Assembly (NCBI GenBank): GCA_949825025.1
Contig: OX463787.1
Span: 372,001 to 436,000 of the forward strand
DNA length: 64,000 nucleotides
Direction: 5' to 3'
Source of the DNA: Siphlonurus alternatus
Taxonomy: Eukaryota; Arthropoda; Insecta; Ephemeroptera; Siphlonuridae
The notes below the pieces were generated by a model. It was not told the DNA's origin. It saw nothing but the letters and a program-made list of their open reading frames with translations, and did no database searches. The position numbers were made by a program, and so were the translations under genes. Shown piece by piece: positions 47,160-59,722 of this stretch; the stretch's first letter is position 1; the number at the start of each line of letters is the position of its first letter.

Positions 47160-47456
47160 ATCATAAAAAAAATTATTGCAAAAATGAATAGAGGGTACCA
47201 AATTATGCTACTCTGCATTTTTTCAGATGTTTTTTGAGTCCCAGAACCATTTTTAAATAACTATTGAATGTGCGGCCACGCCCCCTGGAGGCGTCTAGGC
47301 CATATCCTTTTTATTAAGGATTACCAACTTAACTTACAGAACTTTCAATAACAAAATTATTTAAAAAAAAATCTGAAAAAATTAAATTACAGTAGCAAGC
47401 ATATTTTGGTACTCTCTATTCATTTTTGTAATAAAAAATTTCATGCAGGTTGTCCA
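47160..47456. mobile_element. MITE family A, copy A3 (left tip lost)
   Basis: Arms match A1 and A2 (TTGCAAAAATGAATAGAGGG at the left) and the right end is TTTCATGCAGGTTGTCCA. The leftmost TGGACAAC is missing. Confidence 0.8.
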
Positions 47457-47762
47457 TTACGCATATTTATGGTTTTTAGGGTATTCTAAAATCTAATTCT
47501 CATAGTTACATAAATATACATTAAACTTTTCCCTATGATACAAGTCATGCGCAACATAAACGTAGTTTCGCTTTGTTTACTTTCACGCAATGCCGCAGTC
47601 ATTGTTTGAAAACAATAAAAGATATCAGCAGATGTTTTTGTCAGCACGTACAACAATGTCATGTTCATAACAATGTTTCTGCTGTTGTAACACAACAATA
47701 AATAATGATTCTACTGTCTGGAGAGACACGTAGCTTTCTTGACGTAACCATGGGCTTTGCAA

Positions 47763-48076
47763 TGGTCAACCTACATGAAAATTTTTATTGCAAAAATGAA
47801 AAGAGGGTATCATCTGAATTTTTTCAGATTTTTTAGAGTCCTGGAACTATTTTAAATAATTATTGAAAGTCCTGTAATTTAAGTTGGTACCCCTGAATTC
47901 TTGATAAAAAGGATAGTGCAAAAGCGCCTATTGACGCCTCCAGGGGGCGTGGCAACACTTTCAATAATTTTTTTAAAATAGCTCCAGGACTCAAAAAAAT
48001 CTTAAAAAAATCATAGTAGCATAATTTGGTACCCTCTATTCATTTTTGCATTAAAAAAAATTATGTATATTGTCCA
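47763..48076. mobile_element. MITE family A, copy A4
   Basis: Termini TGGTCAACCTACATGAAA and TATATTGTCCA; centre GACGCCTCCAGGGGGCGTGG as in A1. It is only 300 bp from A3. Confidence 0.8.
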
Positions 48077-50185
48077 TTATATTAACGTTGAATCTCAGTT
48101 ACTGCTGGAGTAACCTTATAGTTAAGTTAACTGAGGAAACCGCGAGTTTCCACTTTGCGTAGCCTTTAATAATTTTATTGAAAGTTCATCTTTATCAAAC
48201 TTATCTTATTTTTTTTATCAATGCTGGACAATAATTTCTTGAACGTCAAATTTGCATCAGTACACATGTGACTGAGTGTTTTTAGAAATGCCCAAGTCGT
48301 CCGTGTTAGTTATTGTCTTGCTAATTGAAATTATCATCAACCTCGTGGTGGTACGATAAAATATGAAGATATTCAGACGGAATATTACGCAGGTATTAAT
48401 CACATTAACCCACACTGCTCCGAAATTACACGAAGTCGGTGCCGAACTTTCCCGATGAATATTCATCAGTCTGGAGAGTTTTTGATCTGTTTTTTGTCGA
48501 GACTTGGTCGTATTTTCTTCGTCTCTCTCACTTCGCTGCTTCCTTTCTGCCGTGTCTTCTCCGCCTCGTCGCCTCTCGGGATAAAGATTTCTCGTCTCCC
48601 GGATTAAAGGGCTGCAGGGAACCAAGAATATTAATTTTGTTATAGGCTGCAATTAAATTTCTATCATTTATCATCTATACGTCGAACGGAAATTATGTTT
48701 GTTTCGAGCAAAGTTCAGTATTTTGACCTGAGAGATATAATATACATTCTATAAATTTGAGTTTTGATTTAATTGACGGGACAGCTTGGCAGCCAAAATA
48801 ATAATCTAGTTTGTCCAAATAACGTAATTTTTTTTAATTTGTCGGATATACTTGCTGGTATTACAGCTTGAAGATGTAATTCACATCCTAATTGAGTCGA
48901 TCATAATAATTTATTATAATTAATTCACGTTTCGGAACTATATCAAGATACCAATAAATGTCAAATACTAATGACAACATGCAACGTGACAGCTTTCACA
49001 TATAACCTTGCATTTCTCCACACTGCAACAATATTGAAGGTAACAATTATCTTTATTTCCAGAATTACTTCATTTCTATTTTTAAATTTTCTCCGCAAAG
49101 AAACACATACGTTCGGTATGTTTTTCCTAAAGCTTACACGTTATGTTTGTTAATATTATTATTTGCCCACCCACCATGCCAGCGTCATTTGATTTTTAAA
49201 ATAGTCATAATGTCGTCACCTTAGTGTCGTATAAACCACGAAGTTTTGAGGCAATTATAGACCTTGTGTACATGTCGCGTAAAGTCTATAATTTTAACAA
49301 AACGTTGATACGAAAAAAACAAAAACGTTTATTCCCTGTATATATATATGCTTCGGCGCAGTAACGCCCACGTATGGAGAGATGTAGTGAGAATGTGAGA
49401 ATGTCGCGAGAATGGATGAGAATATTGTTGATGAAAAAGAGGGGGGCGTGGCGTATTCGAGTCAAACTTGATTTACAAAATAATGATTTACGTTGTAGCT
49501 TTGAATTATCTTTAAATTTTTGGTGCTGTGTGTAAGTTTCTTGCGTGGAGGAAGAAATTATTTTAAATTTTATATATTTTTCAATATTGTAGTATGATGT
49601 TTCATTCCATTTTCGGGATGATTTTGAGTGAAGTAAGTTAAATAAAATAAGATTTACGGGATTAAGTCGAGGCAGAAAATGTAAAATATAATTAAGTTAA
49701 TAATAATTATAATAATTAAGTTTTTATGTTTTTTATATTATATATTTATGTACGAGGAGCTTTAAACTTTTCGTCTATATTTCATTTTTAACAACATATA
49801 TTGTGGCTGCTCTTACTGAATTTCCCAACGGGGAAGTTTTATTTCAGACACTTTTTTGTTACAAGCGCGTAAGGTAGAAATACAAGAGAATACCTGAAAT
49901 AACTTGGAAAATTCATAACATTTTACCGAGTCCCCAAAGAGCTCACCAACTGAACATAATTGTTGCAAGTTTATCGATGTAAAAGACAGACAGTTGAGAG
50001 CTCTCAACGCGAAACGTGCAATTTCCAAGACGACTGTAGCTCATACCGTCAGACTGCACTTGTGTTGTGCCTGCTGGATTTTGCTGAATGAGCTAGATGT
50101 ATTTGATTATATAAATGACACCTTTTATCCCTTATCCCCACCAGTATAGTATCAATATGATAAAATTATGTATTAGGTGAAATAA

Positions 50186-50205
50186 TAAATAAATAAATAA
50201 TAAAA

Positions 50206-50277
<72 letters not shown>

Positions 50278-50283
50278 AAAATA
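50186..50283 (+). repeat. (AAAT)n microsatellite, about 98 bp
   Basis: About 23 AAAT units with one early interruption (ATAATAAAAT). Confidence 0.95.
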
Positions 50284-50937
50284 ACTTTTTCTTGGTTAAA
50301 TCTTTGGAAGTGTTGCAGTTAAATAATGTAAGTATATTAATATCAGATTATGTTTTTCAGTGATTCTCTATCATATAAGCTAGATTTATAAAATAGTAAA
50401 ATGTCTAAAATTGAATTTGCGATGAATGTTGTGAAAATTCTGAGAAATGGGTGGAGTTTTTGTTGAATTAATAAAGATTCCAATTTAGTTAGTCTCTGAT
50501 ATAAATGATGGTCTGCGGTACCTTTATAATAAGATTTTCTTCGTCCAGTGTCATGTTACGTGTCTATTTCGCTGGTCAATATTTTGCATAATTTATTTGA
50601 CAGATATTTTCCATTCAATTACATCGCCGCGTTTGTGTTTTTATTTGATAGCTTGGAGGACAATTTTTGTAAATTTGATATAAAGTTATTTATAAATTAT
50701 ACAACAAAAATATCATACGTTCACCAGCATGAAAATCACACGCCCACTTATCATGGCTGTTCTTAAAAAAAAAAAAAAAAAAATATTAACAATTGTGTTT
50801 TTTTGTTTATAATTTATGTATAACATTTTTTACTCAATCTTTTTGTCTTATAGATATTATAAATTTGTAGGTTAGCAGCCAGTTATGATATGCGATATAT
50901 AGTCTAATTTTTTGTCTCTTACTTTTTGCCTCCCTAA

Positions 50938-51737
50938 TGGACATTTTTATTTTTTTTATTGCAGAAATGGTGCCAAATACTTTCTTTTTCATATATTGTT
51001 GAGATCACGAAATATTTTTAAAATAATTGTTAAAAGTGCAGCCACGCCCCCCGGAGGCATCAATTTGCGTTTTGGCTCTATCCTCTTTATTAAGGTATAA
51101 CCTGAGAATTTGTCTGTCAAGGTCAAGAGGCGTGGCTATAGTGGCAACACTGTTTGCATTGGAATGCGCATAAATTTTTAGGAGGGGGTGGTGACAACAG
51201 TCCTTGAGAACGTTGCCACATTTCTCATCACATATAGGTAACGATCATCGCCACGGTTCAAAATATATGAAAACAATTCAGAAAAATAGTCTAAAAAATT
51301 AGGTTTTAGTAAAAAAAAAAGTAAAAGAATCTGTTGTATAGTTTTTTTGCAATGCTAATTAACAAATTTAACATTGGAAGGATACAAAATTCTCATTTAA
51401 ATAAATTAATTATAATTAAAATAACGGTTAAAAAATTCCGAAAAAATTCAGAGCTAATTTGACGATTGTTGTGAGTCCACCAAATTAATTTGAAGAAAAT
51501 CTGTTGTAGCGAATTTTTCGTCCAAATTTCTCAGGTTAAGCCTTAAGGATCTAGGGGGGCCAAACCAACTTGCAAACTTGCAGAACTTTCAATAATTTTA
51601 AAAATAATTCCGAGACTAAAAAAAAAAAAAAAAAAATGGAAAATAATTCATAGTTACAAAATTTGGTACTATGATTTATTTATTTATTTGATATATTTAC
51701 TTTTGCAATATAAAAGTTTAATGCAGGTTGTGGATGG
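50938..51737. mobile_element. MITE family A, copy A5, interrupted and degraded
   Basis: Left half 50938 to about 51105 (TTTATTGCAGAAATGG, GCCACGCCCCCCGGAGGC) and right half about 51560-51737 (AATTTGGTACTATG, AATGCAGGTTGTGGA) match the two arms of A1. About 450 bp of unrelated AT-rich DNA separates them, so something inserted near the centre or the copy was rearranged. Confidence 0.55.
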
Positions 51738-52254
51738 GTAAAATAAACAAAACACTGAAATATGCAGCTCCTGTTGATTTCTAAACATTATTATTATAGA
51801 AATACTATAAGTTCCTCAAAACTCTCCAAATAAAATACATTATAAAGCATTCAAACAATGCCAAAATATTCGCCAGACTAAAGTTACGACGCACAATACC
51901 AATATTCGCCAGACAGACTAATGTTCCGACTCCTGGAGATAAAAATCGTCATAATAGTGTCATATGATTTATTGTTCACCGTGTTTATTATATCCCACGT
52001 AGATAAGATTGTTATGGAGTTGGCAGTAACAATAAATCGTTTTTGCGGCGTTTCCTCACCAATTTATTATAGACTTTTTGAGGGGCGTGGTCCTTATGAT
52101 AAATTTCGCTGATTCACGCCGTGACGTCACAAGTTTTCTCAATAGAAATTAATCAATTTGTAGAACAATTTTATCCGCTGCGTGCGTTCTATCTAGTATC
52201 GTAACTTAATTGCTATACGGAGCTGGCATGCAATTCTTAATTGTACTGACCTTC

Positions 52255-52295
52255 CTATATGAAGTTTCCATGGTTCCCTCAGGCCACTAAGTCAA
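52255..52295 (+). mobile_element. SINE core fragment
   Basis: TATGAAGTTTCCATGGTTCC plus CTCAGGCCACTAAG; only the core motif is left. Confidence 0.5.
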
Positions 52296-53096
52296 TAGCC
52301 ACACAAGCTGCGGGGTTACAGTCCCTCAAAGAAAAGAATTTTAATTTTTTTTTATGAAATTGTATGAAATTTTATCGAATGCCGAAGAAGTGAATCAAAT
52401 TACTTATTGTTTTGACTGGCCTATACATTTACAATGCGCGTGTGTTTTGTTGTTAATTTATACATTGTCAAAAAAAGTTATAAAAAAATGCGGTCTACAA
52501 TATAATTAGAGCTATTGATTTTAGGGTAAAAGAGTTTTGTATTGGAGCCCATACATTTAAAAAGTATATTATATTGCAGCTCCTAATCACCACATTAAAA
52601 TACAACATAGCTGCAATGCAGAGTATAAAAATCTATTAAATTAAGAAACACTTGAATATTTTGCCATGAGTTAATGCAATTAAAAAAAACTAAAATAAAA
52701 CTGTATGCATTAAATTATGTTGCATAACTGATTGTTTTTCAGTGACAACTAATATTTATTATATTTAGTAATTTTTTGCATTATAGCTAACCATGCAGCC
52801 ATAAAAATAATATATTATAGATATACACAGAGCATCCTTTTGTTATGCAGCAAAAATAATAAAGCTCACGATGTTTTGAAATTATGTTATCTCTTGAAAA
52901 TCGCCCAAATTTTCTGTCTGTTTACAAATTGCCAAGTGAGATGGCCGCGAATTTGACTGCAGCAGTATTTGGCACGTCCTGCAGATTTGCAAGTCACTGA
53001 CAAACTTCAAGAAATTTATTTATTTCATATTAAGATAGAAGACTTCCGACTCTTAATATATTCTTAATTTAATTCTTTATCTATTGTTAATTTCTT

Positions 53097-53221
53097 TCAG
53101 ATTTCCTGACACCCTCAAACACCCTCAAAATCGAAGGGAAAGAGCTGTGACGTCATAGTCATGCAAGTGTGTTACAGAGTTAAAAAAATAACAAAATTTG
53201 ATAAATCTCTATCCAAATAGG
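53097..53221. mobile_element. MITE family G, copy G3 (shortened)
   Basis: ACACCCTCAAAATCGAAGGG, GCTGTGACGTCATAGTCATG, then AAATCTCTATCCAAATAG. Most of the right arm is deleted. Confidence 0.75.
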
Positions 53222-54722
53222 TAGTAAAAAATCATAAAGCTCTGAAACGTTATTAATAGTGCGCTTTTTCGTCACCTTTATTTCACATGACAATATTAAA
53301 TTTGAAAGAAGTCGCCACCGGGCTTCGAACCCCGCGGTTCTCTCGTACAAATATTCATATAAAAATGCTATCCTCAGAATGCAAATCACGTAACTACAAA
53401 AAATAAAGATGGAACTTTGACCCTAATGTTCTAGATTATAGATTTAGAATTGCATATTTTTTTTTGTAGTTAAGTGATTTGCATTTTGAGGATGTATAAC
53501 AACAAAGTATACATATAATATATTGTACTTTCATGGTAGTTACCTGCTTCTCAACGTTGCCACCCCAGCGAATCTGCTATTAGGCTTGGGACACCTCCCC
53601 CGCCCTCTGGAGAAGTAACATTACAAAATTAAAGTCGTGAAGGTTGTCCATTATCGTAGTACTGTATATATAGTACGCCACGTTGTGCAGATTTGCAAGT
53701 CACTTATTGCAATTATCGTAGTACTCGCTTGCTGATATTTGCAATTGTCGTAGTACTCGTATGTAAATTATTGCGCACGTGGGTGTGTCACGTGACGATC
53801 AGCTGATCAAAAAACAATGACAAGAGCCACGCCCACCAAGTGGGAGGGGCAATTTGAATTGTAATACTTTTTTCCTGACCTTTTCGTGTAAAAAGTGGGT
53901 GATTTTATTTTTCGCAGTATCAATTATTTTAATATTATTAAATCGTCCTATTTTTTTTATGCCTATATGCAAGTGCTTACTTCGTTTTAAATACGGTGTA
54001 AATTAATTTTTTAAATATTTTATTGATCATACATTTTGGTAAACCAATGTAAAAATATTGCAATAACAACATCCCATTTAGCATTATATTATTTAACTTA
54101 AAATCTTCTATTTTATTAATTTACTGTATATATTTTTGTGTAATGAAATCAATTATTTATTATAAAAAAAATAATTTACATTAATCGTGTTTATCTTATA
54201 AATTTTCTGAAAACTTGACAAAGATCTTCGAATCGAAGGATATTCTACAATTAATTCTCATTGTTACTATGCATATTTTGTTGTAAAGTATCTTAAAGTA
54301 TCAATGAACGCCAGGCTTTCTTTCAAAAGATTACCTACAAATTAATTAACCCAATCTGTTCAAGGTCTAGTCTTTTTTAAGAGAAAGCTACAGATCGTGT
54401 CTGACTTAGATTGCTAAATCTTCACACATGTCGCTCAAATATCGTCCCAGAATTGTCACATACACTCTGAAGAGGACCCCAAATATCGGGCTAGTCTGGC
54501 TGCTGGTGCATCTCTAGCCAAGTTCACACGTGTTAATTGTACTGGTAAATACGGCAGGAGATAAGAACAGCTGTTGCCACGCCTCCTCGCGGCTTTCTCT
54601 TATGTTTTTAGTGATGCCCACTCAGCTAGTGTGACGTCATCACTTATGTAATTCGAGGCATTAAATAAGACGTCTGCTGGGGATTTTTTTGTAAACAAAA
54701 AATGTGATTTTAGATCCTTGTC

Positions 54723-54848
54723 AAGTATAGTCGTCGCCTCGGAAAATTTGCCTTTGCGGCCTTGTTAAACATTATGCTGTGTAAGAATAACATGCATGGT
54801 GATTAACAAGGCTGCAAATAAGAAATTTTACAAGGCGACGAGTGTACA
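54723..54848. mobile_element. MITE family O, copy O1
   Basis: GTCGTCGCCTCGGAAAATTT at the left, AAATTTTACAAGGCGACGAG plus TGTAC at the right; inner GCGGCCTTGTTAA and TTAACAAGGCTGC. Confidence 0.8.
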
Positions 54849-54872
54849 TTGAACTAATAAAAACTTTAAGTT

Positions 54873-55245
54873 GGTGCGCCTCGCTATGCTCATTTGTGTC
54901 GCTAAGATCCATCTTGCATGCACTTGAAAATGAAGCAAAGCGATTTTTGAAATTTTCCCGTTTATAAATGACAAAAAAAAGCAACTAAATCTTGCATTAT
55001 TTCAGTGTGTACCGAAGTTCCGTAAAGGAATTTTCAATAAAAAAAATCTTAAGCCACTATTACACGATACAATTTTTCCAACTATTGCATACAATTTTTT
55101 CTTACAAGAAAAATTGAACCCCATTTATTTGTATGGAGATGAAATTTTCTTGCAAGGAAAACTTGTATGCAAAATTGTATGGTGTAATATAGGCTTTTTA
55201 TATAGTGAAATAACGAATTCAATTTTTTTTTTTTTTTTTTTTTAG
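54873..55245 (+). repeat. Repeat L, copy L2, interrupted by element P1
   Basis: TTGAAAATGAAGCAAAGCG and AAGTTCCGTAAAGGAATTTT match L1 up to about 55045. L1-like sequence resumes at about 55205 (AACGAATTCAATTTTT). P1 occupies the gap. Confidence 0.7.
55046..55200. mobile_element. MITE family P, copy P1
   Basis: AAGCCACTATTACACGATAC plus AATTTTT at the left; GTATGGTGTAATATAGGCTT at the right; inner TTACAAGAAAAATTGAAC and TTTCTTGCAAGGAAAACTTG. Insertion into repeat L is shown by comparison with L1. Confidence 0.8.
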
Positions 55246-55397
55246 GTTACTGATCTGCTGAGTAGGAACTTTTCAGTATATAATATGTGATCCCTGCATC
55301 ACGAATGTAATACATGCAGTCCAGCGATATCTGACAGAAGCTTTTATGAAAATAAAAATAATTGACTTGTCTTGCCTTTTCGTGGTACGGACCATCT

Positions 55398-55435
55398 AAC
55401 AAAGGTTTCCATGATTCTCTCAGTCAAAATATAAC
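55398..55435 (+). mobile_element. SINE core fragment
   Basis: AAAGGTTTCCATGATTCTCT plus CAGTC; only the core motif. Confidence 0.4.
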
Positions 55436-56128
55436 AAAATGTTAGGTGAATTGTTATAGACTGAACTAACAGGGACCATCTCATCGCAAAAATCGTGATT
55501 AATTTCAATTCGAGAAATTTTCCCATGCAAAGCCTCCAAGCGCCCCGGGCTAAAGAAACTGCATGAAATTAGCGAGTCTTTATATTAATCCATTGATATA
55601 GTCAATCGTGACTTGGCTAAATGTACCAGCTGTGCTGTTGTTGTTATTCAGAGTTTATTAAATATCAGGGAAATTAGAAACTTCTTCGTGGTGTTATTTT
55701 TATGAGTTTGCATGTTATTTTGTATTGTTAGAAAATCCTGGTTTTTATTTTTCTTTCATTGATGGGCGATAGTCAAATTTTCACTTCCATACAAAATTTG
55801 TGACTTGAACTTAACATCAGATGGGTTTGTTAGACCATGCAGTGTACACATTATTATGTTTAAAATATGCTACTCTCACTAAGCAGCGTATGCCAAATAA
55901 AGACATTATTTTCTATACATAATTGTAATAATGGTCAATTTTACCTAACCATCTGATTTGAAATAAAGCCTTTTCTGCTGAATCTAGTAGTTCATAATCT
56001 AGCAAGCAATTATTTCAATGTTTATCCCATGGTTGGTCCTCCACCTGCCGTTGTACATCTAATGTCACGTATATCATCACTGCTCTGTTGTAATTGTAAC
56101 CAGGACCTAACAGCTGATTGTGTTTCAG

Positions 56129-56220
56129 GTTCAGCTAGAACGCGTGCTCGGTCTCACGGTCAGTGGAAATGCCGCGCTCGCCTGCAGTCCCTCCGCCGAG
56201 CTTGTCGCCTACCCTGCAGG
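56129..56220 (+). CDS. Wdr62: WDR62/MAPKBP1 homologue, second coding exon
   Basis: A 92-nt GC-rich exon between a good acceptor (attgtgtttcag, ending 56128) and a consensus donor (gtgagtacc, from 56221). It starts in phase 0, matching the end of the 28956 exon, and reads VQLERVLGLTVSGNAALA then CSPSAELVAYPAG, ending in phase 2. This is diagnostic of WDR62/MAPKBP1: human MAPKBP1 has VTLEKVLGITVSGG followed by a LACDP...LVAYPAG segment (from memory), directly before the first WD40 blades. In vertebrates the next residues are CVVVLFNP-like; I found no exon encoding them up to 64000, so the following intron is at least 7.8 kb. MAPKBP1 and WDR62 are vertebrate paralogues and most invertebrates have one gene, so I do not choose between them. 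The product would be a cytoplasmic/centrosomal JNK-pathway scaffold. Confidence 0.88.
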
Positions 56221-58980
56221 GTGAGTACCTGAGAGACCCTGTGTACCCTGACCAGCCTCTCACATTGCTCGCAGCTTTGATGACGTTTTATTATGTCAAC
56301 TACCGCGAGGTACTGCCAGAGAGCTTATATTAAAGAGAGATTGAACGGCCGTGCTTAACCGTATTCCCCCAAAATTTGACGTTTAAATGTTGGAATGCTC
56401 AGGAAAATAAAAAAATTCTGCCACTGCTTAATTGATGACAATGCGAGGACGCTGCCTCATCTAATCTGTCAACTAAGGGATGATCAGCGCCACCATTTTC
56501 AGTAGAATCAGACCCTCTATCTATAACCAAAATGTATTTTTGTGGTGTATATTTTCTACCTCGCACTCTTGAGCATTGAATTATAAAGAGGGCAAAATTT
56601 TCCCATTAGCGTTCGCTCTGGTGCTGGATTTATATAGCTATAGTTTTTCAGCAAACCATTCGCTCTCTCACTTATCCTTTTAAATATTTGTTTCCTCGGC
56701 CCTCTTTAGCGAAAGCTAAAAGATCTATCGAGGCTTGATCATCAGTTTATGATTTTATCGCATAATAAACAGGCATTATTTCAAGAATATTCGCGATGAA
56801 TTTACTTTACATTCGAGACAAAATAGGTCATGCTGCATTATTTATTAATCTACTTTATGTCCTATTTCTTCAATGCTTTTAAATGTACCATCTGTTTGCT
56901 ACGATATTTTTACTCTTTGTAAAAATGATAAAAATACTGTTCAATATCGGAGAGTGCGCTGTGACCACACCGCTAAGTTTACATGGTGAATGTTTTACTG
57001 CCCTGCCGAAATAACAACCAGCAGAGCCGTGATAGTTTTTGGAAAGTATATGTTTTGTATTAGTGTAATTTTTGTATACTGAGTTGAATTTGTAGACGCC
57101 ATTAGTTTGAGAAACAACATAATTTATTGTCCGACCCTTCATATATAAAAACTTAATGTATACAAACTAAAAAGCTTGAAAGATAGATTACAATTTTTTA
57201 GGGACCAAACATGCAAATTTACAATGTTATATTTTATTATATTATATTTCCGTATATTCGCCCCAAGAAATGTTGTTTTTTAAAGTTATTTTCATTCGAA
57301 ACCTATTCTATATTCAGTATACTGAAGCATGATTGCTGAATCATTGAATTTGTACCGTCTAAAATGTCAAAACACTGCTATTAAATTTGTGAAGAACAGT
57401 TATTATCCTTATTTATTTTCTATAATATGTCACATCTTGTATTTCGCTGGTCGAAAGTAATATATTTGACTGTACGGCCGGTCCGATACTTTCAATTGAA
57501 ATTTACGATGCGAAATAAAGAGAGCTCAACAATCAATACTTCTGTATGTTGGAATTTCCCGTCTGAATGTACACTCCTTGCCTTGGAAATTTTCCCTTTG
57601 CTGCTTTGTTAATTAAAATGCCTCGTAATAATAAGACAATGGTGATTAACAAGGCTGCAAGTGGGAAATTTTCAGAGGCGAAGAGTGTACTTTGTACGTG
57701 GCCACATCAAAGAAATATAATCGACTAATATCATCAGTTTTTAATTTTTATTTAATTGTGGTGAAAAAACCTTCGGTAGAATAATCGTATAGAGCCCTGC
57801 TGAATTAAAAGATATTAAATAGAAGTGAGCTTACTTTGACCCATATAATATTTCAATTCTTATAATTATGATGGTATTGCCCTGAAAGATATAGCAAAAC
57901 TATAATGTTGTTGAATAATTTAAAATTAAGGCGTAATTTGATGCAGTTTTTGATACATTTCCCCAACTGCAAAACAAAAATCAGTGATAAAAAATAAATA
58001 ATATTACTCTGCGAAGTTAGTGATGGCGAAACACAAACAAAATTACTCTCAAATGTTACTTAATTTATTTATTTTAAATATTTATTTATTTTATTCATTA
58101 TATACTTTCTAGTCAAAAAGTTAATCACGATGATTAAATGATTATTTAATGTTTGCTGAAAGTTCATTGGCCTAAAAGGATATCCTCATAGGCGTGACCT
58201 GTAAATAAAAAATTATTTATTGCTCTTCCTTCATTTACGCCCTTCTAAAAATGTATGTTTTGGTGATTTTCTGCGTTGAATTTAAGCCAGTTTATTGTCG
58301 ATTGCACAGAATTCAGCTTCGAATTTATTGCAAAGTTGCAATTATTAATGATTTTGTATATTTGTTTATTGAATTCAATACAGTATTATTGATTGTGAGC
58401 CAGAGTAGAATCATTCATTAAACGTGTGCTGATGCAAAAGCTAAATGATAAAAGCTATATAGATTTATAGATCACGATTTCTTACGCTCTTTTATTTTGT
58501 GTATGAATGTCATTTTATAATTTTATAATTTTATTACGTATAAGTTATAAATGTTATAATATAGGCTTCGGAATATGAACTTTTTCTTTATATATTATAG
58601 CTGCGATGGGACTGGGCATATAGAATTTTTTTCAAACGCACAAAAAAATTGCATAATTTTTGCACTACATGATTCTTGTGTCCATAAGGTCGATTGTTAC
58701 ATTAGTCAAGGCTCACAAACAGACGTTATGATGATTCACGTGACTGGGTTCGAGACTTATCGATTTTCTTCATCGTTGCTGTTGGGATGGAAGAGGAGCG
58801 TTGTGTGAGTCACGAAATTTGGGGATTATCGGAAAAAAGATTTTTGTTGGCCAAATTGTTTATGTAGAAAACATTACAGAAACGAAATATTTCTTTATTA
58901 CCATAATCCGATTGCATGATGTTCAAATACATTTGTCACAATTTTTATACCATCTCTCTACATTGAGTAGATAATTTAAT
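56221..58980 (+). other. Wdr62: Start of Wdr62 intron 2
   Basis: Donor gtgagtacc at 56221. It contains MITE O2. I searched by eye for the expected next exon (CVVVLFNP-like, beginning the WD40 repeats) and did not find it here or further on to 64000. Confidence 0.6.
57568..57690. mobile_element. MITE family O, copy O2
   Basis: TGTACACTCCTTGCCTTGGA at the left, CAGAGGCGAAGAGTGTAC at the right; inner GATTAACAAGGCTGCAAGTG matches O1. Downstream of Wdr62 exon 2. Confidence 0.8.
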
Positions 58981-59029
58981 TATAATATTTTAATTGTTTT
59001 TATTAAAAAAAATACATAACTTGCAGTCA

Positions 59030-59455
59030 GGATATTTATTAAATCGTATTCGCAATACCAAACTCATAAAATCTATGATTTTTTACCCGAGTCATTGAGG
59101 GATGAAATTAGTGATAATGTATTTAAAAATAAATTAAAAACTATATTAATCAAAAAAGAATATTATAACATAAAAGATTTTTATGATGAAAAATCAAAAA
59201 TAACGCAGGAGGATGTTGCAAACTGGAACGTTGCTCTTACGGATCAACACAAACAAAAAATGTTATCTTTATCTATGGCTCCGAAATAAAGATAGTAAAC
59301 AAATTTAATATCTGACCATCAAAGTGTTATGTGAACTATAGTGCAAAGTGTTATGTGATCTATTTAATAGTGCATCAAGAAATCATATGTGGAGATAATA
59401 AAACAATTATATTAAAAAGAGTGAAAGTGATATTGAAAACTTCAACTATTTTTAA

Positions 59456-59489
<34 letters not shown>

Positions 59490-59688
59490 ATCAAGATTAA
59501 AGAACCTGATAATAATGAATAATACAATACATATATTATGTTAATAGTGCAAATTTATTTAAAATTATTTGTGTAAACCTATGTATGTTAATTTTAGGTA
59601 ATTTTAATTAGATTTAAGTACCTGTTATGTATGATTTATGTAACAAATCTGACGTGATCTATGCTGTAAAGCCAACGATCGAAATAAA

Positions 59689-59722
<34 letters not shown>

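Larger units (their letters stand above)
28957..56128 (+). other. Wdr62: Intron 1 of the Wdr62 homologue, 27,172 bp
   Basis: GT (gtgagtg) to AG (gtgtttcag) interval joining two phase-0 exons. It holds no recognisable gene. Contents: a 42-44-bp minisatellite right after the donor; a decayed about-130-bp tandem array (29640-30055); seven C elements, D elements at 36375, 37542 and 46245, A elements at 39931, 47160, 47763 and 50938, B at 41020, plus I2, M, L2, O1, P1 and the E/F chimera; and AAAT microsatellites at 46790 and 50186. Stretches 30060-31720, 31880-33200, 34000-35150, 37820-39050, 48700-50180 and 51740-53090 are AT-rich DNA in which I see no supported feature beyond AT homopolymers and weak SINE cores. 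Intron length assumes no unrecognised exon in between. Confidence 0.75.

Noticed and set aside
48257..48652. 131-codon minus-strand ORF rich in Arg/Glu
   Set aside because: Low-complexity charged segment opposite a pyrimidine-rich tract; no domain and no convincing start or splice context.
53310..53345. Minus-strand GGTTCGAAGCCC, tRNA-like
   Set aside because: No acceptor stem or anticodon arm can be drawn; at most a SINE head remnant.
58575..58808. 77-codon ORF considered as the next Wdr62 exon
   Set aside because: The translation has no WD40-like or CVVVLFNP-like sequence and is not bounded by matching splice sites.
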